Below are positions 47,178-59,059 of a stretch of 64,000 nt of DNA, piece by piece; the first letter of the stretch is position 1, and every line of letters starts with the position of its first letter. Made by a program: the position numbers and the translations under genes. The DNA is taken from NCBI GenBank assembly GCA_963932145.1, contig OZ010613.1, positions 37,498,476-37,562,475 on the forward strand, written 5' to 3'. Source of the DNA: Acanthosepion lycidas. Taxonomy: Eukaryota > Mollusca > Cephalopoda > Sepiida > Sepiidae. The notes under the pieces were generated by a model that worked only from the letters and a program-made list of their open reading frames with translations, had not been told where the DNA came from and did not search any database.

Positions 47178-47563
47178 GTTGTAAGGTGTAAAGGTTTTAA
47201 TGTGCATTTTTGGGGTAAAGTATGCTCAGTATTGAAGATAGCATTTATAGCCCCCACTCTCTGGGACACCAATCGAACTCCCTTCCCAACCCACAATCTC
47301 TATCTCCTTAAATTCTACAGTCTCAGTTGTATTCTCACTTGGTCTGATGGAAGCATGAAACTAATATTCACCGTACAATGTAGATTCCTATGTCCATACT
47401 GTGTGTGGGAGGTGGGGTTAAAATCAATTTGTGTATTAAATTTAATGATTTTTTTTTTTTTTTTTTTTTTTTTTCATGCAGAAATATCCTTTCACAAATG
47501 CAAGTCAAAAGCTTGGACTAAATAACATTACATTTTGACCAATTTATGTATTGTGACATTTGT

Positions 47564-47570
<7 letters not shown>

Positions 47571-47617
<47 letters not shown>

Positions 47618-47627
47618 TATATATATA
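47571..47627. repeat. (TA)n microsatellite
   Basis: About 28 TA units with one phase slip. Confidence 0.95.
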
Positions 47628-47675
47628 CCCACCCTCAACATATATATTTGGGCACCAATTGTTCTTGTAAACATT

Positions 47676-47870
47676 TCAAAATCTACATTTTATGTCGATT
47701 AAACTTAGCGATTTTTCTTTTCTAATGTAGAAATATTCCTTCACAAATGAGATTGTTGTACAGATAAATTGCTCAAAATTCATGTCTGGTCCAAGATTTT
47801 AACTCCTGTTTGTGAAAGGTTATTTCTACATTAGAGAAAACATTAAATTTAATAGACATAAAATATGTTT
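47676..47870. repeat. Imperfect palindrome, MITE-like
   Basis: Arms of about 60 nt (ttctaatgtagaaatattcc with ggttatttctacattagaga) around a 70-nt centre. A third half-copy lies at 47428-47490. Confidence 0.7.
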
Positions 47871-47956
47871 TTTTTTTTTTTTTATATTAGTAAAATATTC
47901 TACATCGTCAATGTGTACATAGTTTTCTGAAATCTGTATACCTTTGTCCGAGGAAG

Positions 47957-47989
<33 letters not shown>

Positions 47990-47993
<4 letters not shown>

Positions 47994-48792
47994 CTGCAGT
48001 AACATTTGTCAGTTATTAGTCAAGCAACTCAATTGTAAAATGTTCACTTCTTGACAATGCAAATATTTTTCTTATTGGAAAGAATTTAACTCTGCCTTAT
48101 TAACCTTGTTTCTTATGCTTTGCTTATTTGCCTTGTTAGAATCTTGTTAGATATATTCACAACTATTTATAAACTCCTTTCATACTCAAGTTGCTTTTTT
48201 TTCTTTCTTCTCCTTCCTTTTTATCTATAAAATGTATAGAAACAGGTATGTGTATATTCAACCTGTATTTCTAGTCTAGATTATGATTCTTGTCATACTT
48301 TTACTTGTATATGTAATGTTTTGGGGGTAAACTTGATTTTCTGAATGGAGACACTTTGTTGTTTTTAAATGTGAAGTGGTCATATTCCTGAAAACATGTT
48401 AGTTGTTTTTTGTTCGGATAATTTTTACTCTATCTCGGTCAAAAAATAGACCCACGCCTCATTTAACAACCAGATTCCATTCCAGTGGTTGCTAAGTGAG
48501 TAGTATCTGCCTGTTATTTCAGATATATGATGCATGTAATGGGTTCGAGCCAATCAGATCAAAGGATTTTAATATTACTTTTGCACCATTTGTAACACTT
48601 TTAATTTATTTGTAAATGTTTATACAGTACAGTAGTGTACTGAATGGTTAACATAAATAAATTTGAAACCTTTTGACCATTTTGGTTTAGTTTGCATAAA
48701 ACCAATGGAATAAAATTTTTCACTTTGTTCATTTGACTTATTTGGTCCATTTTTTAGGAACAATCACCAAGTTTTCCTACAATATACAATAC

Positions 48793-48827
<35 letters not shown>

Positions 48828-49229
48828 TTGGTTGGGGTGGTTGCTAAACAGGTAAATTATGTGAAGTGGCTGTATAGAGAGAATCATTTTAAAATAAATG
48901 AAATTTTTGTGGTTTAAATAAACTACAAAAGTTGAAACATTGAAGTTTTGTTTGTATTGTTCATTGCTTTGTGCAAATGATTTTATGACAAACTATGAAC
49001 AGTAAAATGGGCTCTCAATGTACATCTGATGTCAAATAACAGAAGTTGCAACAGTATACTAGAAATATTTTTAAGGAGTTACAATTATTTCAATAAATTC
49101 AATAAGCACCTGACTCCTGTGTGTATATTTCAACTTTTGGAAGTAAAGTCTGATGATCCAGAGCCCTTTAAAAGGGTTGTGGTGAAATAACTTATTACAT
49201 GGAACCTTAAAGTGATCTGTTTTTATTCA

Positions 49230-49232
<3 letters not shown>
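47990..49232. other. Unassigned intronic sequence
   Basis: T31 tract at 48796-48826; no gene or recognised element. Confidence 0.5.
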
Positions 49233-49266
<34 letters not shown>

Positions 49267-49269
49267 CTT

Positions 49270-49760
49270 TACAAGAGCCAGAAGTGCTGTCATATTCTGG
49301 CTGGAACTGCCCAGTCTTCACTTTCCTGTCATGATAGTTCAAAAAACATCTCTGCAGTCTGATAAATTGTTTTTCCACCTTAGTCCCTTTCTCTTAGATG
49401 AAATATTGCAAGCCCTTTACTACTCTTGCTATTTCTACAGAAAATGTTCAGATAAGCTAAATCCCTTACTTCCCCACCAAACTGTAACCTTCCCAGCTAA
49501 TATCTGCCATGCCGTGTACATTTGAGATAAACCACCCTCATTCTCTTCGTGTTTCTTTCCACTCAGATAGTTTCTTCTGCAGAACTGTTGCTTTGTGGAA
49601 TAGAATCCAGGAGAATACATTTCCAGCCAATATAACCTTAACCTCTTCAAGTCTATGGTTAGCCTTTATTTTTCATGCATATCCACGTAGCAGCCCTAAC
49701 TTTTATTGCTGACACGGCTACCACCTTCGTTAACCCTCTACCTTGAGTGACACTTGGGCC
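49270..49760 (+). mobile_element. LINE family B, C-terminal reverse-transcriptase region
   Basis: FYRKCSDKLNPLLP, then HPHSLRVSFHSDSFFCRTVA with LWNRIQENTFPANI, are the terminal LINE motifs (CSxEL, F-R-A-LWN-LP) in two frames. Preceded by (TA)n at 49233-49264. Confidence 0.7.
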
Positions 49761-50099
49761 TCATGTAATGTGAATTTTAATTAAAAAAAAAAAAAAATCA
49801 TTTGTCCTTCTCTGAACAGGGCAGCAATTATTCTCCATTGATGGTAATCATTCTGTTATTTCTTCTGTTGCTGATTTATGGTTGATATCATTCTTGGATT
49901 TTCTGTGCCATGTTATTTGTAACCATCATCTCTCGTGTATCCCTTCTGGTAATAATCCATTTGTACTAATGATTGTCAAAGGACATGTCCAGAAAATTCT
50001 GGTCTGTGCTCAACTACAATTTTTTGTAGACAGTATGACTTCTGTGTTTGTGATGTGTCATCTTAAATATTCAAGAAATACACTGACAAGAAAAACTGA

Positions 50100-50590
50100 A
50101 CGAGTAGATCCGTTTGTTTTACGGCATATCAACCTCAATGGGTTATTTAATACTGACAAGATTTTTATTGCTGCTAATATATTTTTATTTTCAAAAATGT
50201 ATTGCTCATAATGTATTACAGTGTAACCCGGATATAAGAGATTTTCTCTGATCCCAAATTAGAGCCATACTTACCTAAACAAAATAGACCAAACCCGGAT
50301 ATCAGAGACTTCTTCTCCGGTCCCGACAACTCTTATATCCGGGTTACACTGTACTATTGATTTTTTTTCTTCAAAAATTTGTTGCTGGCATTAAAACCCA
50401 TTTTTACACTTTCATAGCATTTTGACCCCAATTTGAGGTTATTTGCCCATAGCTGGGACCCTAACAGGTGCTACAACCCATGGTCAGGGTGGACCTGGGA
50501 ACACTAGCAATTAAGAGATGGTTCCACGCTCCTCAAACTCCTGATCAGAAGCCTTGGACATAGTTTTATTGTTATACCCAAGAGGCTCAA
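50100..50590 (-). mobile_element. Element D, antisense, split by a pogo-like MITE
   Basis: Gttttacggcatatcaacct (inverted 3' end), then the MITE, then tttgcccatagctgggaccc, taacaggtgctacaaccc and aaactcctgatcagaagcct. Confidence 0.7.
50219..50351. mobile_element. Pogo/Tigger-like MITE, copy 3
   Basis: CAGTGTAACCCGGATATAAG and its inverse, TA borders, inserted in element D. Confidence 0.88.
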
Positions 50591-50817
50591 TGAGCGGAAT
50601 GGGGTTACAAAATTAATATTTTTATTTAATAAACATGTAAGCAATGCCATTTTCATTATATGTTTTCATGAAAATTAAAAATATTTGCTCAAAGAAGTAA
50701 ATTGAATAAAAATGTAAATGATTTATGGATGGCAAAACATTGACAGTTACTGTGTGGGTGTGAAGGCAAATAGAAGCAGCAGCAGATACTGAAATGGAAT
50801 CTGTACTAAATGTAATA

Positions 50818-50897
50818 TTAGGTTGGTGCAAAAATAATGTCGTTTTCTCACATAGTAACATATGTGAGAAAACGATATTATTTTTACACCAACATAT
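50818..50897. mobile_element. Mariner-type palindromic MITE, copy 5
   Basis: TTAGGTTGGTGCAAAAATAA, centre tcacatagtaacatatgtga, slightly mutated right end aacata. Subfamily 1. Confidence 0.88.
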
Positions 50898-50924
50898 TAG
50901 TTAAACTTTTCTTTTTATGTGTTG

Positions 50925-51390
50925 TGTCCCTTCAGGACATCAGCGATCATGGCTCTCTACTTCCCCCTATCCCTTGTAGCTCTCAATAAGTTTCATTCTT
51001 CTGCCACCTCCCCCAGACCATGTTCTGTCATCCACTTGCTTAAGCCTGCCAGGTATGTCATGTGCTACTTTCTCTTTCCCTCTATTCAACCTGTGAGTAT
51101 CAGATTCTCTAGGCCCTCCTTTCTCATGTCTCCCATAAATTAAACTACAACTTTTAATTAATGGTGGACAATCTTGGACCTTTGTGATCCCCCCCCCAAA
51201 AAAAAACGGAATGCCAAAAGGACAGTTTTCCCAAGACCCCACTATTATTCTAAATGCCTTCATTCCTTGGCAATATTTATTATTGACAACTTTACTAAGA
51301 GCTATAAAGGATTGGCTGTTGTAGAAAGCCATGAATGCTCATATCCTGAAGGGACAGAGTACACAAAATTAAGATATTGACCATTTTGGT
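50925..51390 (-). mobile_element. RTE LINE 3' ends, back to back
   Basis: 50925-51145 is inverted RTE (aggacatcagcgatcatgg, cttaagcctgccaggtatg). 51290-51380 is the same end in + orientation (VVESHECSYPEGTEY). Two 3' ends pointing in opposite directions. Confidence 0.6.
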
Positions 51391-51589
51391 CCATTCTTAA
51401 AGGATAACAATGAAATGTTCATTTCAGCAGTCCAAACAAATCTTGGAATGATAATGATTCTTAATATTATAAACAGCATTTACTGTTTGTTCTGTATCTG
51501 TGATAGCTAAAAATATGTACACCAAGCAAATTAATATTTATGCCTGATTAAACAAATTAAGTATGACAGTGTTATAGACAAGCATATGG

Positions 51590-51827
51590 TTGCAAGAAAG
51601 AAATGACAACAGCAGAAATAGATTTACATAATTTATTTCAATAAGAACGTGTGGTTTTGGGACAGCTACCTTGTGGTATAGTTCATAAGCCGGCTGCCGA
51701 TCTGGGTTGATCTCTCATAGTAGTTCTCACTGGTTGGTGTGGCGCTCCTTCTGCTGACTGCTCAGACTGACCATGACAGATCTTTTCCCTGGCCTCCTGT
51801 TGACTGCCAGTACTTCCCTTTTATGGC

Positions 51828-51867
<40 letters not shown>

Positions 51868-52140
51868 GTTTAACAGGCTTGAAAAACAACGTGAGTATAA
51901 TTAGGAGGGAAGCATTTTTATTGGTCGAAAAATGGAAACACTTTAAAATATTATTTTATTTTTTGACCAGAACTCGTGCGTCAGGCGTATGCGCAAACAA
52001 TAATGGTCATTTTGTGATGGGGCCTTGTCCCGTTCACATCCAGCTCTCACTCTTGAATATGTTAGTTTATTTGCCTGCAAATCAGCCGAGATATGTCTTA
52101 TTTTATTTTATAACAGATAAGACACTGGGCATGTGATTGT
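51590..52140 (-). mobile_element. Probable solo LTR, antisense
   Basis: The minus strand has CCATAAAAGG (51819-51828) and, about 180 nt downstream, AATAAA near 51640, with a more GC- and CpG-rich segment between: the promoter/R/poly(A) order of an LTR. T36 interrupts it at 51829-51864. Exact ends and a target duplication were not found. Confidence 0.4.
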
Positions 52141-52194
52141 CGGATACTCAAAAAAAAGAAAAAAAATTATAGTATTAAACATGTATGTGCCACA

Positions 52195-52620
52195 TTCCAT
52201 CAGGATATAGGCGATCATGTCTCTCCATAACTTCCTATATTGTGTGACTGTTTTTCTTCCTTTACTAAGGCTCATGCTCTCGGTTCCGCCATCCATTCAC
52301 ACAAGCTGTCAGGTAAGCAACTCACTGCCTTCCCTGAGCTCTCTTACCCTCAATATGCTCCTTGAGGATTAAGTTTTTCAAGCCCTCTTCATGTATCTAA
52401 ATAATTTTAGCTGTTTTTTTACTAAGTGTTCATTGTGTCTTTCTCTGGCCATTTTCTTCAAGACTTCTTGTTTACTCACTCCATCCATGGAATTTTCAGT
52501 ATCCTTCTGTAGAACCAAATTTCTGCTGTCTCTCATTTTCTCATCTGTAGGGAGATTGTTCAGCATTCACTGCCATATAAGAGGATGGATATCACATCGA
52601 AATCCAGCTTTCTCTCTGTT
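52195..52620 (-). mobile_element. RTE LINE fragment
   Basis: Atcaggatataggcgatcat, cacacaagctgtcaggtaag and attcactgccatataagagg are inverted RTE blocks. Minus frame 52378-52566 is part of the C-terminal region. Confidence 0.6.
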
Positions 52621-52784
52621 TCTAACAAAGATTTTTCCATTTTTCAGAACCTTGCTTAGCTTTTTGAATGCTTCTTTCACTCGTCCAGTGTGTGTTCAAA
52701 TCCCTCATTTTCCCTCCCCTAAACACTTACTCAATATTTGAAGTTCTGTACCAGCTTGATAGTGATATCTCCAATTTGTAACTA

Positions 52785-52936
52785 CAGTGTAACCCAGATA
52801 TAAGAGAGTTGTCGGGACTGGAGAAGAAGTCTGTTATATCCGGGTTTGGTCTATTTTGTTTAGGTAAGTATGGCTCTAATTTGGGACCAGAGAAAATCTC
52901 TCTTATATCCGGGTTTCTTATATCCGGGTTACACTG
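52785..52936. mobile_element. Pogo/Tigger-like MITE, copy 4
   Basis: CAGTGTAACCCAGATATAAG left end, duplicated ttatatccgggt near the right end, TA borders. Confidence 0.88.
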
Positions 52937-52999
52937 TACTATCTTGGCCTTTTTATCTTGCTAAAAAATGTTCCTTAGAACTAATTTCCTTTCCAGAAA

Positions 53000-53789
53000 T
53001 TCTGATACCATTTCTCATTTGTCAAATGAAGCTTCATTAAATTAATACTTATTTATAGTAAAATGGACTTTTTATTAAATTGGCATTTTGGTTAATTGTC
53101 TCTTGTTTTGAGTATTTCAAAGTGTTTGATCTTCTCAATGTTGGAACATCATTGGTCAACAGTGAATACTTCATGAAATCCTGAAGTGTTGGAATTTCTG
53201 TTTGAGATAGTTAAGTGAAGTATGCAATCTGAAAATATTTACATTACCAAAAAAATAAAAAAATTCCATTTTTTTTTTTTTTTTTTTCTCGCCTCTCCAC
53301 TCTTAATGACACAGACATAAGAGTAATTATCAATGGCTCCATTTTGTGAATCTTTTTTTTCTTTTCATTGTACATCAAAGTATTTTAGATCGGGTGCCCA
53401 TAGTTAACTCTTTGCAGAATAATTTTATTTGCAAGTTTCACCTATTTGAAAGTCACCCAAATTTCAATTCAGATGGCAAGTGTCATTGTTAGGTTAGGGG
53501 TCACCATTTGAAGTTGAGAAAGCATCATGTGTTGAGGAACAAAAAATATAAGTGTTAAATTGGTTGAGATAATACACAGATAAAAAAATTGAAACATGAC
53601 AAGATACAAATACTTATTCTATTGTTTTTCACATAGAGGAAATATTGAAGATAATTCCCAAAAGAAAATGCAAATTCAAGGATTATTCTGAAGTGTCTAT
53701 TTGAATATGTCTACTAGGAAATTTGGTTCACTGCTACGCTAGACAATTTTTCTTGCCCAAATTTATTTTGCATATTTATAAGTCTACCA
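53000..53789. other. Unassigned intronic sequence
   Basis: T19 at 53269-53287; nothing else supported. Confidence 0.5.
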
Positions 53790-54530
53790 TTTTTTTTTTT
53801 TTTTTTTTTTTTCTCACCCCAAGCAAGGTGTCACTAGCATGCAAGTGGTTACGGAGAGTAGAGGCAAGAGTAAAGAGGCATGATAGAGGAAAAGGTGAAG
53901 AGGACAGGGAATTAGATCAAGGCATCTGAGGATGTTAGACTTTGAACAATTGGAGATTATAGCTATCAGGGAAGCAAGTAAGAGGAAGGGAATTCCATAC
54001 ATAGCAAGTGTGAGACATGAAGCTATTGGAGTAGAAGAGATGGCTGCATTTAAGTTTTGACAGTGAAAGGGTGGGAGTGAGATGCTAACCTAGTAGCACA
54101 CTTAGGAATTCAGTTTGGGAACCAGCAAAAGTAGCTCGTTGGAGTAGATACCATTAAAGTATTTGTAGAAAAGACAGAGGGAAGCTATGGCACTCCGTGA
54201 AAAAGTGACTGTAGACAAGATGCCAAATCAGGACCAATCACATTGCATATCTGGATTTTGTCAAGGACCTTGAGATGAACAATAGGGGCTCCAGACCATA
54301 TATGGCAGCAGTATTCCATGTAAGACTGAATGGTTAATTTATAGATTTAAAAGATGGACTAGAGAAAAACTTTCTGGTGTGACACATAGAACCAACTTTC
54401 CTTGTGGTAGATGAAGCTATTGATTCAATGTATTTGTTCCACTGCTTTTGAATATTGCTGTCACATATGGTCTTGTGCTCCTGCTTGTTAAAATCCAGAG
54501 GAATCTGCAATATCATTGGTCCTAACTTGG
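53790..54530 (-). mobile_element. LINE family A, antisense, with poly(T) leader
   Basis: T23, then tcaccccaagcaaggtg (inverted 3' end), and ggttacggagagtagagg through ttgaatattgctgtcaca; the longest antisense family A copy. Confidence 0.7.
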
Positions 54531-54544
54531 CATCTCGCTGGTTA

Positions 54545-54955
54545 CTTTCTGACTGCCATAATGTAACATTCCTGTGATTTTGATGTACTTTCCTCTATGG
54601 TACATAGACTTTATGAATTTAAGTGCAATATTAGATTGGTGGCAAGGTCTCCTCATTTTACCATTGAAATGGCTAGAATTAACCGTAATTTCTATGCTAA
54701 CAGTTTCTCTCACTGTATTACATCCACAGTCTTATAGATTGGTGGCAAGGTCTTCTCATTTTACAGTTAAAATGGCTAGATGTAACTAAGTTCTATGCTA
54801 ACAGTTTGTTTTCTCACACTTCTAGCTTGTGGAACTCTCTTGTGGCTCCATGCTTTCCAGTCAAGTTTGATTTTTCAAAAAAATGCAATGTCAATTGTTA
54901 TCTTCTGTTTTAATTCCTGTTCTTTTATTGTTTTTGCTCCTTAATGTTTTTCTTG
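54545..54955 (+). mobile_element. LINE family A with internal duplication
   Basis: Gattggtggcaaggtctcct to ctatgctaacagtttc (54632-54712) is repeated at 54737-54808, then cttgtggaactctcttgtgg and the terminal blocks follow. It lies head to head with the preceding antisense copy. Confidence 0.7.
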
Positions 54956-54959
54956 CACA

Positions 54960-56230
54960 ACAACAAAGATGAAGACAGTAATCCACATGTAAATAACAGC
55001 TCCTTCCAAAAATATATATACAAAAAAATTTCTTATGCCTAAGGAAGCTTTTTCTTTGGTTTGAGATGCAATATCTTAAATTGTAGCATTTAACCAAATT
55101 TCTGATAATTTTTGTGCTGTCTGAAAGTATTAAGGTGTAGTTTTGAGATGTTATTCAAAGAAGAAAACTCTTTAATATTTCTTGTGATGTGAGGAAAGAA
55201 AAAAGTACTACATTAACTTACCTTCTCCCCTAACTGGTGACCTGTTCGAGAGAAAACAAAAGGGAGAAATTGAAAAACTGAAGTTGCTGGGTACATTTAT
55301 TAGGTGAAGGAAAGAAATGTGATGAATTATGATTGGCTAAGTGGAGGAATAGACGGAAGGAAGGAATAAGGTGTAGTGTTAGTGTTTTTTTTTTTTTTTG
55401 TTTTTTTTTTTTTATTGCTCAGCTGTTGGCATGAAGCACTGAAGAGTAAAGAGTGAATGTATTGGTTTGGCCTGTGAGAGATAACATGTTCAAACCCTTT
55501 GCCTTTGAACCAGTAAAAATAACAATGTTTTTTTCATAACAAATAATGCAGTACACATTTCAATTAACTGCATTGCTGAGAATGTTTTCTTCAGTACTTA
55601 TGTAAATATAAGAAAATTCAGTTGACAATAATATAAGTGACAGATGGCTATAAACAAGTGCTATTGATTATTTATAGCTAATTTGTTCAATAATACACTA
55701 TTGTTTGCATCATGTAATAATTTATAAGTAAAATGATACACTAAAATAAGTAACAAAGTACTTATTTTAAATTTTGAATGTTGGTGCTTTTTTTTTTTTT
55801 TCTCTAATACTTTCCCTATTCTTTTGAAAGTGAAAGTTTTCTATTTTTCTCCAAGGCAATAAAATCGCTGAGTATTAGCAATTTTTCTCTCTGGTTCATT
55901 TTCAAAGTGTTTCACCGCATTTCCTCTTGACTTAATGCTTTTTTTTTTTTTTTTTTTTTTTTTTTATTTTAAAATAAATTATTTATGCCTTGTCAGTAAA
56001 CCGAATCAGATTTTATTTTTTCTCATTGTGTCTGGGAGCTGGGAGATCATATTTAATCTTGATACTTATTCAACTTTTGAGAATATACGTATCAATGTCT
56101 ATCAATGAAGTTATTAGATCTTTGTCATGTGACACTACACAGCTTTTATTCAATTATGTTACCTCTGTTGTTAGTTTCTTTTGAGAAGCATTTAAAACAT
56201 TTATTTTGCTTTTGGCTTACTTGCTGGTCC
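54960..56230. other. Unassigned intronic sequence with T-tracts
   Basis: T-tracts at 55385, 55788 and 55939-55965; no gene recognised. Confidence 0.5.
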
Positions 56231-56234
56231 AGCC

Positions 56235-56360
56235 AAGGGTGTTAGTTCAAGCTTTGGGGGACATCCCCACAAGAAGTAGCTCTCCTTCAGGAGGGTCTGG
56301 TGTTACCAAACACTTAAGGTGTCCTCCAAAGGGGAATTGCCTACTGGGGCTTGAACCATT
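56235..56360. other. GC-richer inverted-repeat patch
   Basis: GTTCAAGC (56248) pairs with GCTTGAAC (56350), with further pairing inward (ttggggg / tactgggg). An inner ggagggtctggtg...ctcc segment suggests a structured element of unknown kind. Confidence 0.35.
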
Positions 56361-57179
56361 TTAGAATGGTTTCTGAAATCCTAAACTCAACCTTGTCACA
56401 TTTCGTGACGTGGGTGTATGGATAAGATAAATACCTACTCTTGCTAAGGTTACAGTTAAAGCTAAAGTGTTAGAGCAATTTGTCTACAGGTAGTGAGGTA
56501 ATTTTTTTTTAGTTTTCAATGTCAACTTTAAAAGGAATCACATACTGTGAGTTAAATAAGCTAAGATATTAAGTATTTTAACTTAAGTTTGGTATAAGGC
56601 CAGATTAAGGAGTGCTTTGTAAAGCATTTTCAATGATAATGTGGGTGACTTTTTCCTCTTCTGTGCAAAAAAAAAATATTGAAGCAAAATTTAAATTTGA
56701 ATATTTTCCTAACCAGTGTCTGGGCTCTGGAGCAGTGCTCAGCAACCCTTTTCTGGGTAACATCTAATTTTCAACATTGGAAATCTGGAACACCCAAAAT
56801 TCAATAATTTTAAAATTAATGGATTAAATTTAAATATTTAAGTTTTAATGACTCTGACTATAAATGAAGAAAAATGGAAAGAACTGTTTCTATAGAAATC
56901 CATATTTGTGGATTATAACATACAGATCACCACAAAGTAAATACAGAAAAAAGCGAAATGCTGAGGCTATTCAACAGTTTCCCTAAGCTTGATGTTTGTT
57001 AGCAAGAGCCAAAATATTTAGAGACACGTTTGTTATTGAGGGATGTAAATCTACCCTTTCTATAAAACTGAGGTAGTTTTGTGATTTTCATTAATGTGGT
57101 TAACCTTGGAGAAAGGGTTCCACACAGTATAAGGTAGGATAGGAACAAAAATTTGACCTTCAACCTGTTACAATTTTTG

Positions 57180-57620
57180 GATACATTATGTACTAGTGAG
57201 TTAGCTTAAATGACTTGACTCACTTTATAGTCCACCAATAGAAGGTTAACCAATCAGAAGATGTAGAACATTCAATCCGTCATGTTTAAAGGCGGCCATT
57301 TTGTCTACTCTACCCAAATGTCCAGTCCAGCTTGTCAGGCGAAGAGAAACAGAAGGACAAACTATGCTCTGCTACTTTTACCAAAATATCCACTGCTAAC
57401 CTGAACTACCCTTTTCGAAAATGTCTTCGAAATATTCACTGCTAACCTCTGGATTCTATACTCGAAGACGACCGTCGTCATGAACAACACAACCCACAGA
57501 TCGAATATCTGGTAGAAATATGCTTGTGTATCTACATGACTTGATAATCTTGTTTGCGTGCCATTTTAGCTTCATTATCATATTACAGCATCATCCAAAC
57601 ATGGCGCCGTCACCAATAAT
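57180..57620 (+). promoter_or_regulatory. CpG-richer patch with promoter-like motifs
   Basis: Two CCAAT motifs (near 57234 and 57250) precede a TTTAAAGGCGGCCATTTTG stretch (57285), a YY1-like CGGCCATTTTG. A repeated catccactgctaacct-type unit and several CG dinucleotides follow. Could be an LTR promoter or a host promoter; no ORF follows. Confidence 0.3.
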
Positions 57621-58554
57621 GACATGATTGAAGATCCTGTTGGGCATGTCTGTTGATGTCTGCAAATCCGAATTCCAAGCTATCAGATACCAATTTCAGA
57701 GGTTTGGCAAAACATGCATCACTGTTTAAAAATTTCTTCAGCAACAACTGTTGTGGGCAAGCTTTAAATCCTTGCATTGGACATTGTGACTATAAAGTTG
57801 CATTTTCTCAAAAAAAGAAAAATGTAGTATAAATAAGGGTGACATTCTTTCTATGAAATTACAAATTCAGGTCATTAAAAATATGGCATGTGTTTAAAAA
57901 AAAAAAAAAAAAAATGGTAATTTGTTTCCAATCTTTTAAAGTTTTCTCTCTGAAGAAATTCTTGTAAACTGTCAAAGAATTTCACAAGTTGGTAGAAACA
58001 ATTAGCTTTTGAAAACCATTGAATGAGAATTACAGTGAAATAAGTTAGTGTTAATGATTCATGGCTCATCCTACCATGACAAAAAAAATGTTACGGGTGT
58101 CAAATCAAATACCAACCAGTGAAGCTGAGCACCCGCCCACTGCAAAAAAAAAAAAAAAAAAGAAAAAGCTTAACAACACACTGTAGTTAGTCAAATGTTC
58201 ATTGGTGGGTGTTAGAATTCAGGTTACCAAACATGGGTCTCTAGAATATCTGGAAGTTGTACATTGGGTCATGAATCCATTCACTCACTACATTTTGAAG
58301 TCTGTTCATTATTCATTTTTAATGAAATGCTAAACACATTTTCTTAATAGTTCTCAGTTTTGCCATAACAAATCTAATTTTAGTACTGAAATGAAAAGTG
58401 GTTATTCAGTAGTTTAGTTACTATTAGTGCTTACAAAAATAATTCCTCAAATACTAACTAATATAACAACTCAAGATTTATCTCTTGAATTGATAAAAAC
58501 TAACTGTACATAATTCACTTTATACAAATTTACATGCCTGGAATTACTAAAACT

Positions 58555-58960
58555 GGCCTAAGGCCTTATCACATTGAAACACCAGTTCTTGTATGATTAC
58601 TGGTTAAGCAATGTCAAGCTAGTATCTAGATGGGTGACCAAATTGGGAATACCATGTGTTGTAGGCTTGCATGTACAGGTTGTGTATGGATAACAGCTTG
58701 GAATCGGAAATCGAGTTAATCAATCTGATTTGTTATATTCAATTGTGCACAAATACCCTTGGAAAAGGTATGAATTCATCTCTTCTCCCTCCCAGCTATG
58801 GGTTAATTATTAGGTTGGTGCAAAAATAATGACGTAATGTCGTTTTTTGACGTATTTTTTAACGTCAAAAAAACATTAAGTCATTATTTTTGCACCAACC
58901 TAATAGCAGAGCAAGTTTGTAAATCATTTTCCTACAATTTAAAAATTTTCGACTTTAAAA
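58555..58960 (+). mobile_element. 5S-rRNA/tRNA dimeric SINE, split by a MITE
   Basis: The 5S-like head (ttatcacattgaaacaccag, ctagatgggtgaccaaattg, gggaataccatgtgttgtag), then the tRNA-like segment and body. The mariner MITE sits in agctatgggttaat/agcag. Confidence 0.8.
58810..58903. mobile_element. Mariner-type palindromic MITE, copy 6
   Basis: TTAGGTTGGTGCAAAAATAA and inverse with TA borders, inside a 5S/tRNA SINE. Subfamily 2. Confidence 0.9.
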
Positions 58961-59059
58961 GGTAAAGTTCTAAAAACAAAAAACAAAAAAGAAAAACAAA
59001 ATCCCAAATCAATCCATTATACTGTAACATTATCTTTTGAAATACAGCATGTTAGTTAA

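Noticed and set aside
47052..47525. 157-codon open frame
   Set aside because: It runs from the end of the hAT-like element through unique sequence and a T26 tract (poly-phenylalanine); no motif.
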